From Dehalococcoidia bacterium (GTDB lineage Bacteria; Chloroflexota; Dehalococcoidia; Bin125): DNA of 64,000 nt. Below are positions 1 to 8,419 of the stretch, one piece after another; the stretch's first letter is position 1; every line of letters starts with the position of its first letter. Location of the stretch: contig JAJDXE010000001.1 of the NCBI GenBank assembly GCA_022825265.1, positions 124,001-188,000 of the forward strand, written 5' to 3'. The translations under genes and the position numbers were made by a program. The notes below the pieces were generated by a model. That model was not told where the DNA came from, searched no databases, and worked only from the letters and a program-made list of their open reading frames with translations.

Positions 1-576
1 GTCGATTTCGGTTCGCAGGCGGGCGAGGTAGGCCTCGGTGAGCGCGTCGTCATCGAGACCGTCCTCGATTGGCCGGTAGAGCTGTGGGACGGGGATCGAG
101 CGGAACTCCGGTTCGTTCTCGCCGCGCAGGCGGGAGAGCTTACGGACCTCGGTCGAGTTGCCGTGATAGGCGGCCTGGGTGTAGATCAGGCCTCGGCCTT
201 CGGTTGCGGCGCGGGCCATGAGGACGGCGACTTCGTTCGCCTCAGTGCCGCTGCAGGTGAAGACCGCCGTGGTCAGGTGATCGGCGTGGACCGACGTGAG
301 GTGCTCGGCGTAATCGAGGATGCCTTCGTGCAGGTAGCGCGAGTGGACATTGAGCGTCTCGGTCTGGCGCTGCATCGCCTCGACGACGCGAGGATGCGCG
401 TGGCCAACGCAGGGCACGTTGTTGTAGAGGTCGAGGTAGCGTCGGCCGTCGGCGTCGTAGAGCCAGACACCTTCCCCGCGGACGATGTGGACGGGATTGT
501 CGTAGAAGGTGGCGACGCCTGCGCCGAGCAGTCGTTCGCGTCGGGCGAGCAGGTCTTGGGTGGTTGGAGTAGTCAT
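1..576 (-). CDS. Class III PLP-dependent aminotransferase, N-terminal part (cut by window edge)
   Basis: Reading leftward from the ATG at 576, 192 codons stay open to the window edge, so the C-terminal half lies outside. Residues 1-60 have the usual start of class III (subgroup II) aminotransferases: an N-terminal helix, then a glycine-rich strand ending in DADGRRYLDLYNN, and a GHAHPRV segment. The PLP-phosphate loop SGTEAN is at about 109-114 and an AAYHGNS segment follows, where the family stacks an aromatic residue on the cofactor. The catalytic Lys is beyond the edge. The closest families are alanine-glyoxylate aminotransferase 2-like and 4-aminobutyrate-type enzymes; the substrate cannot be told. 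The gene is divergent from the EthD gene with a 97-base gap. Confidence 0.9.
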   Translation of the reverse strand, partial: MTTPTTQDLLARRERLLGAGVATFYDNPVHIVRGEGVWLYDADGRRYLDLYNNVPCVGHAHPRVVEAMQRQTETLNVHSRYLHEGILDYAEHLTSVHADHLTTAVFTCSGTEANEVAVLMARAATEGRGLIYTQAAYHGNSTEVRKLSRLRGENEPEFRSIPVPQLYRPIEDGLDDDALTEAYLARLRTEID

Positions 577-673
577 GCAGGGATTGTGAGCGTTCGGCCC
601 GACGGTTGCAAGCTCTGACGCGTAGACTCGGCCAAAACCGTGGCAGGGCATTGCTGCTGTTGAGGAGGCGAGC

Positions 674-1420
674 ATGGCCGATGAGATCACGACGACCCCC
701 GGCGCGAAGATGATGTTCATGATTCGTCGGCGTGAAGAAGCCTCGCGGGACGAGATGATCGCGCACTGGTACAAGAACCACATGCCTGGCGTGATCGAGG
801 CGCAGGAAGCGGCGAAGGCCGCCGGCCGGCGGCCGGCGCGCAAGTACCTGGTCACGCTGTTCAACGGCCAACAGGGTGAGCAGAGAGCTCGTCCGGTCTA
901 CGACGGGATGGCGCAGCTGTGGTTTGACAAGCCGCTGCGCAAACCGGACGGTCCGATGTTCACCGAGCCGCGGGACACCTTCGACCAGAAGGTCGAGCCG
1001 TTCGTCCCCTGGGCGACGACCGAGCATGTCGTGATCGACGGGGCGGAGGATTTGCCCGTCGTCCCGTTGACGCTGAACGAGCCGTTCCCGACGACGCGCA
1101 GCAACCTCTACAAGGTCACCTTCCTGGTCAGGGCGAAAGCCGGGGTCGACTGGAACGAGTTCTTCGGCGTCTGGCTGGAGGACCATGCGCCCAACGTGCG
1201 CAATGTGATGAACCAGATCGGCGGTCTGCGATACGTGGTCAGCCACAGCATGGACCCGGACGACGAGCCCTACGCCGGCATGGCCGAGCTGTACTTCCGC
1301 GACCCGACCGGCTGGAGCAGATACGGCGAGACCATCACCCCCGACGCCTTCGGTCCGCTGGTCGAGCGCGACGGAACCATCTGGTTCGGCGCCGACACCG
1401 AGCTGATCGGGATTCCCTGA
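674..1420 (+). CDS. EthD-domain protein, tandem ferredoxin-like (dimeric alpha-beta barrel) domains
   Basis: This 248-residue soluble protein looks like two EthD-type alpha-beta barrel modules in tandem. The first begins KMMFMIRRREEASRDEM with the typical HWYKNHMPGV segment. The second begins at about residue 148 with LYKVTFLVRAKAG and has the matching WLEDHAPNV segment. EthD proteins are small helpers in degradative pathways (named from ethyl-tert-butyl ether degradation); their chemistry is often unknown. The start is supported by a GAGGCGAGC ribosome site just upstream. The gene lies 49 bases ahead of the amidase on the same strand, so the two may be cotranscribed. Function beyond the family is not assignable. 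Confidence 0.85.
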   Translation: MADEITTTPGAKMMFMIRRREEASRDEMIAHWYKNHMPGVIEAQEAAKAAGRRPARKYLVTLFNGQQGEQRARPVYDGMAQLWFDKPLRKPDGPMFTEPRDTFDQKVEPFVPWATTEHVVIDGAEDLPVVPLTLNEPFPTTRSNLYKVTFLVRAKAGVDWNEFFGVWLEDHAPNVRNVMNQIGGLRYVVSHSMDPDDEPYAGMAELYFRDPTGWSRYGETITPDAFGPLVERDGTIWFGADTELIGIP

Positions 1421-1469
1421 TTCCAGCGGGACACCCACGCAATCAAACGTTAGCTGCCGGAGGCAATCC

Positions 1470-2867
1470 ATGACCGACCACCTTGCGTACGCCACGATTG
1501 AGGAGCTTGCGCCTCGGATTGAGGCCGGTGAACTGTCGCCGGTTGAGCTGACGCAGGCGCAATTGGACCGGATCGAAGCGGTTGACGGTCGGCTCAAGAG
1601 TTACGCGACCGTGATGGCTGAGTCGGCGTTGGCTGAGGCACAGCAGGCGGCGGACGAGATTGCGGGCGGCGACTATCGCGGTCCGCTGCACGGGATTCCG
1701 ATTGCGGTGAAGGACCTCTGCTACACGAGCGGCGTGCGGACGATGGGCGGGACCAAGGTGCTGGAGGACTTTGAGCCCGACTTTGACTCGACGGTGGTGG
1801 CCAGGTTCAGGGAGGCAGGGGCCATTCTGCTGGGCAAACTGAACCTGACCGAGGGCGCGATGGCAGGCTACAACCGCGCCCGTCAGGTGCCGGTCAATCC
1901 ATGGAATGCGGGACGCTGGACCGGAGTGTCCTCAAGCGGATCGGGCGTGGCCACTGCCGCCGGGCTTTGCTACTCCTCGCTCGGTAGTGACACTGGCGGG
2001 TCGATTCGCTCGCCTTCGGCATCCTGCGGCATCGTCGGTCTGAAGCCGACCTGGGGTCGGGTTAGCCGCTATGGCGTACTCGACCTGGCGCAATCGCTGG
2101 ACCATGTCGGTCCGATGTGCCGGTCGACGTGGGACTGTGCGGTCACCCTGGAAGTGATCGCGGGGAGCGACCCGAACGACCCGACGACGCTGCCGGAGCC
2201 TGCGCCAGCGATGCTCGACGGGATTGGCGCCGGCATAGCGGGTATGCGAATCGGCTACGACAGGCGCTATGCGACCGAGAGCGTGATTCCTCCGATCGCC
2301 GAGGCGGTCGCGGCGTCGGTCGAGACGCTGGCTTCGCTTGGCGCAGAGATCGTCGATGTCGAGTTGCCTGACTTTGTTCCGTACATGGCCGACTGGCCGA
2401 CGATCTGCTCGGTCGAGGCGTATCACGCTCACCTGGAGAACTATCCCAGCCGCGCCGACGACTACGGAAACTGGTTTGGGACCTGGCTTGAACTTGGCGC
2501 GTCGATCAGTGCGGTTGACTACGCCGCCGCCTGCATTCGGCGAGACGAGCTTCGGGGCCTGATCGCGAGGTCGTTCGAGGGCATCGACATGCTCGCCTGT
2601 CCGGCCCAGGCCTCGCTGCCGCACCAGGTCACGGAAGAGATGATGTACGACGACAAGCCTGGCGACTTCCAGTGGGATCGTTTGCAGTACACCGCTCCGT
2701 GGGACATGAATCGGGCGCCCTCGTTGACCTTGCCCAACGGTTGGAGCGAGCAGGGGCTGCCGCTCGCGCTGCAACTTGTCGGTCCGCTGGGCAGCGAACA
2801 GGCGCTGTGCCGGGCGGGGTACGCCTACGAGCAGGCGACGGACTTCATGCGCAATCCGGAGGTCTAG
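1470..2867 (+). CDS. Amidase signature family amidohydrolase
   Basis: A 465-residue member of the amidase signature family, which hydrolyses carboxamides with a Ser-cisSer-Lys triad. The Lys is K81 in AVKDLC. The serine cluster is at 154-156, and the nucleophile is S178 in GSDTGGSIRSP, followed by the conserved GIVGLKPTWGRVSRYG. Length is usual for a stand-alone amidase. It resembles GatA, but no gatB or gatC is nearby, and the catabolic context (EthD protein upstream, enoyl-CoA hydratase downstream) favours a degradative amidase. The TAG stop shares a CTAG tetranucleotide with the stop of the convergent enoyl-CoA hydratase. Confidence 0.93.
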   Translation: MTDHLAYATIEELAPRIEAGELSPVELTQAQLDRIEAVDGRLKSYATVMAESALAEAQQAADEIAGGDYRGPLHGIPIAVKDLCYTSGVRTMGGTKVLEDFEPDFDSTVVARFREAGAILLGKLNLTEGAMAGYNRARQVPVNPWNAGRWTGVSSSGSGVATAAGLCYSSLGSDTGGSIRSPSASCGIVGLKPTWGRVSRYGVLDLAQSLDHVGPMCRSTWDCAVTLEVIAGSDPNDPTTLPEPAPAMLDGIGAGIAGMRIGYDRRYATESVIPPIAEAVAASVETLASLGAEIVDVELPDFVPYMADWPTICSVEAYHAHLENYPSRADDYGNWFGTWLELGASISAVDYAAACIRRDELRGLIARSFEGIDMLACPAQASLPHQVTEEMMYDDKPGDFQWDRLQYTAPWDMNRAPSLTLPNGWSEQGLPLALQLVGPLGSEQALCRAGYAYEQATDFMRNPEV

Positions 2868-3688
2868 TAGTCGGTCGACTCGCCGCGTTCCTGCTGGGCT
2901 TTGCGCTCGTTCATGAAGTCGCGCATGCTGCCGGCGCTGTCGGGCGGCGGCGGTGCCATCCTGAGCCAAGAGTTGAGGCTGGTGGTGTAGCGGAACTGCG
3001 CGCCCCAGCCGAGCATGTCGGCCTGGGTGTGCCACATCTCTTTCTTGGTGAGCAGACTGGCGAGGGGCGCCTCGGCGACGCTGGCCGCCATCTCGCGGAC
3101 CGTGTTGTCGAGCTCGGCTGCAGGCACGCTTCGGGTGACGAGGCCCCATTCCTCGGCTTCTTTGCCTGAGAGGACACGGCCGGTGAAGAGCATGTCGTTG
3201 GCTCGCCGGGGACCGACGAGATAGCTCCAGAACGGGATCGAGCTGGCGCCGCCCATACGCATGAAGGGCTCGCCGATCTTGGCCTCGTCCGCCGCGACCA
3301 CGAGGTCGCAGAGCATCGAGATGTACATCCCGCCGGCAATCGCGTGACCGTGAATCTGGGCGATGATCACCTTGGGGTTGTCCCAGATCGCCTCGTAGAT
3401 GCCGCGCATGATCCGCTGATGCTTGTGTCCGTTGACGATGTTCCATTCCGTGCCGCCGTCGGGAGGATTGATGTACGGGCTGCCGTCGATGTCATAGCCG
3501 GCGCTGAAGGTCGGCCCGTTGGCGCGCAGGATGGCGACCTTGAGCGAGTCGTCCTCGGCGACCTCGTTCAGCGCGGCGAGCAGGTCGTCGAGCAGGGCGT
3601 GGTTGAGCGCGTTGCGCTTCTCAGGTCGATCCATCGTGACCGTGGCGATCGGTCCGTTGGTCTCGAACTCGATGGCGGTGTAGGTCAT
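2864..3688 (-). CDS. Enoyl-CoA hydratase/isomerase family protein
   Basis: This 274-residue crotonase-fold protein would hydrate or isomerise an acyl-CoA in the cytosol. Visible motifs are the N-terminal MDRPEKRNALN, the first oxyanion segment FSAGYDI at about 61-67 and the second segment HGHAIAGGMYIS at about 114-125. The region that normally carries catalytic glutamates reads MGGASSIPFW, so the exact reaction (hydratase, isomerase or other crotonase chemistry) is open. It is last in a leftward group with two carboxyltransferase subunits 60 bases upstream, which suggests a shared acyl-CoA pathway. Its stop overlaps the amidase stop by four bases. Confidence 0.92.
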   Translation of the reverse strand: MTYTAIEFETNGPIATVTMDRPEKRNALNHALLDDLLAALNEVAEDDSLKVAILRANGPTFSAGYDIDGSPYINPPDGGTEWNIVNGHKHQRIMRGIYEAIWDNPKVIIAQIHGHAIAGGMYISMLCDLVVAADEAKIGEPFMRMGGASSIPFWSYLVGPRRANDMLFTGRVLSGKEAEEWGLVTRSVPAAELDNTVREMAASVAEAPLASLLTKKEMWHTQADMLGWGAQFRYTTSLNSWLRMAPPPPDSAGSMRDFMNERKAQQERGESTDY

Positions 3689-3747
3689 GTCTCAGCTCCT
3701 TCAAGATGGTTCGAGTTGATGGCCGAGGTCAACGAGACGGTGGTTGT

Positions 3748-5181
3748 CTACGTCATGTCGTGGATTTGCTGGCCGCGATCGTAGTGGGCTGCTGGGAGGG
3801 CTCGGCCGGGGCCGAGCAAGCGCAGGGCTCTTACGACCCACGAGCGGGTGTCGGCGGGGGTGATCATCTCGGAGACGAGGCCGAGATCGGCGGCCTCCCA
3901 GGGGCCATCAGAGGGAGGGGACTCCGGGTCGCGGGCGAGGTAGCCGGGGCTGTCGGTGACGCCGAGCCGAGCTGAGGGCCAGCACCAGATGAAGTCGAAT
4001 CCGGTTCCAAGGCCGCCGAGGGCGAAGTCTCCGAGGGCGTGGCCCCAGCCTGTGATGATGGTGATCTTGGCTGCGTGCGAGGCTCGCAGGGCCTCGACGA
4101 CGCGTGCGGCAGCGAACATGAACTCGGGCATCGCCGCGTTGGACATCTCATAGCCGAGCGTGTCCTGGGTCGAGAGGAAGGGAATCTGGTAGTCGGCGCT
4201 CCAGGAGGCTGCTTTGGCGATCCGCTTCATGTCCGCCGTCGTGAGAGGTGCTCGCGGAGTGCCACCGGTCAGGACGAACGCAACGGGGAAGCCTTCGATT
4301 CGGCCCAGACCAACGAGACAGCTCGCATCGATCTCGCTCAACAACACCGCGCCTTCGCCGTCGAAGATCGACTCGAACTGTTCCTCCGGCGTCGCATCCA
4401 TGTACTCGTCGAGCAGGATGTTCGTCGGTCCGGCGGGACTGGAAGTCAGCGGCTCGAGCGGTGTATCCAACTCCTCCGGCAGCGTGCCCAGAAAGCGCTG
4501 GACCGCAGCGATGGCTTCGGCGTCGCTCTCGAGCACCACGTCGGCGACGGCGTCTGGAGACCCGTCGGACGCGCCGAAGCGCGCATGCGTGGTCGCGACG
4601 AGCAGGTCTGAGCGCACTGCGAGCGAGCCGTTCTGACCAGCGCAGAGGCCGCAGGCAATCGTGATCAGCGGGGCTTCGCGCTCGGCGATGTCGCGGGCGG
4701 GTAGTTGGTCGGCGACTCGGCTGAGGAGGAAGCCGCCGTGCATGTCGAACTCAGGCGACTCCTGCGCGGTGTCGTCGGCGAGGTAGACGATCGGCAGCCG
4801 GCGATAGATCGCGTTTGAGATCATTCGGTTGCGCTTGTTCTTGCCTACTTGAGCATCAGTGTTCGCCAAGGCAACCGGATCTTCGGCGAGCACGACGACG
4901 CGTCTGCCGCCGATTTCGGCGTATCCGGTAATGGCTCCGTCGGCGGGGGTCTCGGCTGCGGCGTCACGGTGCTGGCTCTTGGCGAATGCTCCGATTTCGA
5001 GGAACGAGCCTTCATCGACCAGCTCGGCGATGCGTGCGCGGGGGGTTAGCTGGCCTGGTAGTAGATCACGGTCGCGGTCGAACGCATCGATATGGGCCCG
5101 CTCCTGATCGACACGCTCCAGGCGTTCGGCCATGGTCAGGTTTTTCTCGGGACTGACGTGTCGCTTGAGTCTGGTCGTCAC
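3748..5181 (-). CDS. Acyl-CoA carboxyltransferase subunit (beta-type), second of a pair
   Basis: This 477-residue protein has the two crotonase-like halves of acyl-CoA carboxylase beta subunits. The N half includes LTPRARIAELVDEGSFLEIG and GYAEIGGRRVVVLAED. The C half includes SQDTL-like LSTQDTLGYE and the GWGHALGDFALGG acyl/biotin-binding region. Such subunits move CO2 from carboxybiotin to an acyl-CoA. The ATG overlaps the upstream carboxyltransferase stop by four bases (ATGA), so the pair is translationally coupled. The sequence is clearly divergent from its partner. A biotin carboxylase or biotin carrier is not present in the window, so the substrate is unknown. Confidence 0.88.
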   Translation of the reverse strand: MTTRLKRHVSPEKNLTMAERLERVDQERAHIDAFDRDRDLLPGQLTPRARIAELVDEGSFLEIGAFAKSQHRDAAAETPADGAITGYAEIGGRRVVVLAEDPVALANTDAQVGKNKRNRMISNAIYRRLPIVYLADDTAQESPEFDMHGGFLLSRVADQLPARDIAEREAPLITIACGLCAGQNGSLAVRSDLLVATTHARFGASDGSPDAVADVVLESDAEAIAAVQRFLGTLPEELDTPLEPLTSSPAGPTNILLDEYMDATPEEQFESIFDGEGAVLLSEIDASCLVGLGRIEGFPVAFVLTGGTPRAPLTTADMKRIAKAASWSADYQIPFLSTQDTLGYEMSNAAMPEFMFAAARVVEALRASHAAKITIITGWGHALGDFALGGLGTGFDFIWCWPSARLGVTDSPGYLARDPESPPSDGPWEAADLGLVSEMITPADTRSWVVRALRLLGPGRALPAAHYDRGQQIHDMT

Positions 5182-6707
5182 CTGCGTCCTCCTCGTCCTC
5201 GCGAGCCGGATTTGCGCCGCAGCGCGTCGAACGCCTGGATCACGCGCGGCCTCGTCTCGGCCGGGTCGATGATGTTGTCGATCGTGGCCATCTGGGCGCC
5301 TCGCCAGGGGTTCATGTTGCGGCGGAAGGGTTCGGCCAGTTCATCCAGCATTAGACGATGATCGTCCGGCTCTTCAACTTCCGCCAGCTTCTTGCGATGC
5401 ACGACCGCCGCGCCGCCCTCGGGGCCCAGGTAGGCAATCTGCGTCGTCGGCCAAGAGAGCGTGATCGCCTCCGGATCGCTGCAACCCATGATGAAATAGC
5501 CCATGCCGATGCCTTTGCCGAGGGTCACGCAGACGGTCGGCACTTCCGATTCCATCTTTTCCGAGATGTAGACGGTCGTCTCGGTCAGCAGGCCCTTGTG
5601 CTCCTCTTCCTGCGTCGTCATGATCCCCGGCGTGTCGCAGAAGGTCAGCAGCGGCAGCGAGAAGGTCCGCGCCGTCTTGACGATCCTCCGCGCTTTGAAC
5701 AGCGCGTTCATATCGATCGCTCCGCCGCGCACCTTCGGCTGGTTCGCCATGATCGCAATGGTGTGACCATCGAGCCGGGCGAATCCCGTCACCAGGTTCA
5801 TCCCGAACTCAGGCTGCCACTCGAAGAAGCTGCCCCTGTCGACGACCCGCTCGATGATCTTGCGGACTTCGTAGGGCCGGTTCGGATACTTCGGCACCAA
5901 CGTGCGCAGCTCTTCGTCGCAGCGGTCCTTCGGGTCGCCGCTCATGATCCGCGGCGCGGACTCAAAGGCATGGCCGGGCAGGTAGGAGAAGCAGGTGCGC
6001 AGTGTTTCCATTGCTTCGGCTTCGTCCTCTGCGCGACGGCAGATCTGTCCTGTCAGCTTGGTGTGGACGTCGACGCCGCCCATCTCGTAGAGGTCGGGGC
6101 GTTTTCCGGTAGCGAACTCGATGATGAACGGGCTGACAAACGTCGCGGTCGCCCGAGGCGTCATCACCGAAAAATCGGCTACCGACGCTGCCCAAGGCGC
6201 GAACGAGTTGCCCAGGATCGCCGTGAACACGCCGCCCCGACGCGGCACACTCGAGCGCGCGCCGACGTTCTGCCCTCCGACGGCGGAGAAGCCCGAAGAC
6301 ATGACGTGGTCTTCGATCTGACCGCCCGCGCCCTGGAAGAGGTAGAACATGGGCAGCGCGGCTTTGTCGACGATGTGTCCGACGGCGCGCATGTTGACCC
6401 GCGAGCGCAGGTTGTAGGCGCCCGCTCCAGCGGACGAATCGTGCGCTTTGTACAGCACCGGCCGACCGTGGATCTCACCGAACCCCAGTTGCAGCGGAGT
6501 CGGTCCCAGACCATAGCTGAAGGCCCACTGGCTGCCCGGATCGAGCAGCAGCTCAATCCGCTCATTCGCGGTCAGCAAGCCACGGCTGTGGGCGCGCTCG
6601 TCGCCTTCCGGATTGGGGGTGAAAAACTGATCCCGTCGACGCCGCAGTTCGGCCAGACTCTCCAGGTCCGCTTGGGCAACGGTCCCCTTGGGGCTAACCG
6701 TTGACAC
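5178..6707 (-). CDS. Acyl-CoA carboxylase beta subunit (carboxyltransferase), first of a pair
   Basis: A 509-residue carboxyltransferase of the propionyl/methylcrotonyl-CoA carboxylase beta family. Visible elements are the N-terminal helix LESLAELRRRRDQFF, the ERIELLLDPGS segment, the GAGGQIEDHV loop typical of these enzymes and the C-domain segment FCDTPGIMTTQEEEHKG. I chose the GTG at 6707 (VSTVSPKG): the frame stays open further upstream, but that part lies inside the ThuA-like gene and no homology is seen there. With this start the gene overlaps the ThuA-like stop by 14 bases. It is coupled to the second carboxyltransferase downstream. Its biotin-carrying partners must lie elsewhere. Confidence 0.9.
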   Translation of the reverse strand: MSTVSPKGTVAQADLESLAELRRRRDQFFTPNPEGDERAHSRGLLTANERIELLLDPGSQWAFSYGLGPTPLQLGFGEIHGRPVLYKAHDSSAGAGAYNLRSRVNMRAVGHIVDKAALPMFYLFQGAGGQIEDHVMSSGFSAVGGQNVGARSSVPRRGGVFTAILGNSFAPWAASVADFSVMTPRATATFVSPFIIEFATGKRPDLYEMGGVDVHTKLTGQICRRAEDEAEAMETLRTCFSYLPGHAFESAPRIMSGDPKDRCDEELRTLVPKYPNRPYEVRKIIERVVDRGSFFEWQPEFGMNLVTGFARLDGHTIAIMANQPKVRGGAIDMNALFKARRIVKTARTFSLPLLTFCDTPGIMTTQEEEHKGLLTETTVYISEKMESEVPTVCVTLGKGIGMGYFIMGCSDPEAITLSWPTTQIAYLGPEGGAAVVHRKKLAEVEEPDDHRLMLDELAEPFRRNMNPWRGAQMATIDNIIDPAETRPRVIQAFDALRRKSGSRGRGGRR

Positions 6708-7512
6708 CGGTGCCCCAATCGATCGCGTTCTTGAGCAACTGCTCGTACGGCTCCGTCTCCCACGGCCCGCGGAAATGCAGCGGCACAGTGCCGTCAGGAG
6801 AGATGCTCTCGTGAACGGAGCGTTGGCCATTGGTCAGCGGCGTGTGGCAGTGGCCCGGCGAGATGTACGCGACTTCGCCTTCGCCGACCTTGCGCGCGAA
6901 CCCGAGCGCGTGCGACTTGCCATCGGGCAGCAGCGAGAGGTCGCCGCCGTAAATCTCATCCACGTACGGCGGCGAGTCGATGTCCTCGGTCGTGAGCAGC
7001 ACCTGCGTGTCGGGATGGATCACCTCGACCATGTAGGGCTCATCCTGGACCGGGAAGTTGGCTGGCAGGTTGTGGGTCAAGGGATGGTTGTGGTCGGCGA
7101 CCTTCACGTCCATCTCGCGGATCGGCGGGTGGGTCATGAAGAACCCGCCCAGCGCCTCGTGATAGTCCATCTTCACCAGTCGGCGGCGACCGTCCTCGCG
7201 ACCCATCCGTTCCGCCTTGCCACCCGACGAGCCGTGCAGCGCCAGCCAGCGGCCGCCGTCGCCGACCCAATCGCGAATCACCCCGGTCTGGTAATCGTCG
7301 GCGAACGGGCCGGCGACGTAGCAGACCAAGAGGTGCGCATCGCGGATCCACTTGTGGCAGTCGGTGAAGTCGCTGCTCACGGTCGTGTGGACGTTTTCGT
7401 TCGACTGCAACGCCATCAAAATGCGCATCCGCGCATAGTCGATGTCGTGTCCGGCGTGCTTGCCTGGCGGAAATCCCCCGGCGACAACGTGAACGCGAAT
7501 TGGTGTACTCAT
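6694..7512 (-). CDS. ThuA-like (trehalose-utilization family) protein
   Basis: A 272-residue protein with the class I glutamine amidotransferase-like fold of the ThuA family. Family-like segments are HVVAGGFPPGKHAGHD near the start, a DYQTGVIRDWVGDGGRWLALHG strand-turn region at about 85-105, and the C-terminal EIYGGDLSLLPDG and EGEVAYISPGH. ThuA proteins are linked to disaccharide or other sugar-derivative metabolism; the exact reaction is unresolved. I chose the ATG at 7512 because GAGGGAG stands six bases upstream; an in-frame start at 7536 is possible. It is the first gene of a leftward group leading into the carboxyltransferases. Confidence 0.82.
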   Translation of the reverse strand: MSTPIRVHVVAGGFPPGKHAGHDIDYARMRILMALQSNENVHTTVSSDFTDCHKWIRDAHLLVCYVAGPFADDYQTGVIRDWVGDGGRWLALHGSSGGKAERMGREDGRRRLVKMDYHEALGGFFMTHPPIREMDVKVADHNHPLTHNLPANFPVQDEPYMVEVIHPDTQVLLTTEDIDSPPYVDEIYGGDLSLLPDGKSHALGFARKVGEGEVAYISPGHCHTPLTNGQRSVHESISPDGTVPLHFRGPWETEPYEQLLKNAIDWGTGVNG

Positions 7513-7630
7513 CAGATGCTCCCTCAAACGGCTCAACCTGCTGCGATGCTAGCGCCAGCGAACACTAGCCTGCGCCGCAACCACGATTGGCCACAGGAAC
7601 GGCGCAAGCGCACGAGGAGGAGCGAACAGC

Positions 7631-8119
7631 ATGGAAGCACTGCAACCGATGGCGGCATCGATCGCCGAGATCCTCCGAGCACGAGAAGAAACCGTCGCGA
7701 TCTGCGAGACGACCGCCGGCGGCCTGGTCTCGGCCGCGCTGCTCTCAATCCCCGGAGCCTCGCGCTACTACGCCGGCGCCGCCGTCACCTACACCGGGGT
7801 CGCCCGCTCGGTCTTCACCGGGATCAGCCTCGACGACTACCCCGGAGTCCGCTCCAGCAGCGAGCCGTACGCGAGGATCATCGCCGAGACGATCCGCGAG
7901 CGCCTCGGAGCCACCTGGGGCATCGGAGAAACCGGAGCCGCCGGCCCCGGAGGCAACGTCTACGGAGACGCCTCGGGCCACACCTGCATCGCCATCGCCG
8001 GCCCAACCGAGTACGTCGAGACGCTCGAAACCGGCCTCGAAGACCGCGAAGAAAACATGTGGCTCTTCACCAAGCGCACGCTGGAAGTGTTCGAGTCGGT
8101 GCTGCGGGAGGCGGGCTGA
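7631..8119 (+). CDS. CinA C-terminal-type amidohydrolase (PncC-like)
   Basis: A 162-residue stand-alone CinA C-terminal domain, the fold of nicotinamide-nucleotide amidohydrolase PncC, which recycles NMN to nicotinate mononucleotide. Key features are AICETTAGGLVSAALLS at about 24-40 (family: AESCTGGL, here ETTAGG), the ASRYYAGAAVTYTG segment, and GIGETGAAGPGGNVYG. The usual Ser-Cys-Thr-Gly-Gly is altered to Thr-Thr-Ala-Gly-Gly, so catalysis on NMN is uncertain. A very strong ribosome site (GAGGAGGAG) precedes the ATG. It is divergent from the ThuA-like gene. Confidence 0.87.
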   Translation: MEALQPMAASIAEILRAREETVAICETTAGGLVSAALLSIPGASRYYAGAAVTYTGVARSVFTGISLDDYPGVRSSSEPYARIIAETIRERLGATWGIGETGAAGPGGNVYGDASGHTCIAIAGPTEYVETLETGLEDREENMWLFTKRTLEVFESVLREAG

Positions 8120-8134
8120 AGGCGGTGCCGGCGG

Positions 8135-8419
8135 CTAGTCGAACTGCTCGTAGATCTCCCAGGCGATCATGGCCACGCTCGATCCGAGCCAGAGCAAGAC
8201 GACGATCCAGTACAGCCAGGGGTTCTCGTCGCGACTGATCGGCTGCACGAGATAGGTCACGCCGGTGAAGAGGCTGGGCACCGACCAGGTGAGGAAGAGC
8301 AGGGCCCAGAGCCACTGGAAGTTGAGGACCACGGCGGCGACCACGACGACCAGCGCCGCGATGGTCAGGCCTTGCGATCGTCCCGTGATCGCGGCGCTCC
8401 CGCGGCGGTCGAAGCTCAT
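8135..8419 (-). CDS. Small membrane protein, three predicted helices, function unknown
   Basis: A 94-residue protein with a basic N-terminus (MSFDRRGSAAITGR) and three hydrophobic segments at about 19-36, 38-58 and 67-85, ending in an acidic tail EIYEQFD. I do not recognise the family. Its ATG overlaps the stop of the Rieske oxygenase gene by four bases (ATGA), so the two are translationally coupled. It could be a membrane anchor or a partner of the oxygenase, but that is only inference from position. Confidence 0.7.
   Translation of the reverse strand: MSFDRRGSAAITGRSQGLTIAALVVVVAAVVLNFQWLWALLFLTWSVPSLFTGVTYLVQPISRDENPWLYWIVVLLWLGSSVAMIAWEIYEQFD

Noticed and set aside
242..1597. Long minus-strand open frame (451 codons)
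   Set aside because: It is antisense to the EthD and amidase genes, and its composition (Arg/His/Pro rich) is that of a high-GC shadow. The real leftward gene is in another frame (1-576).
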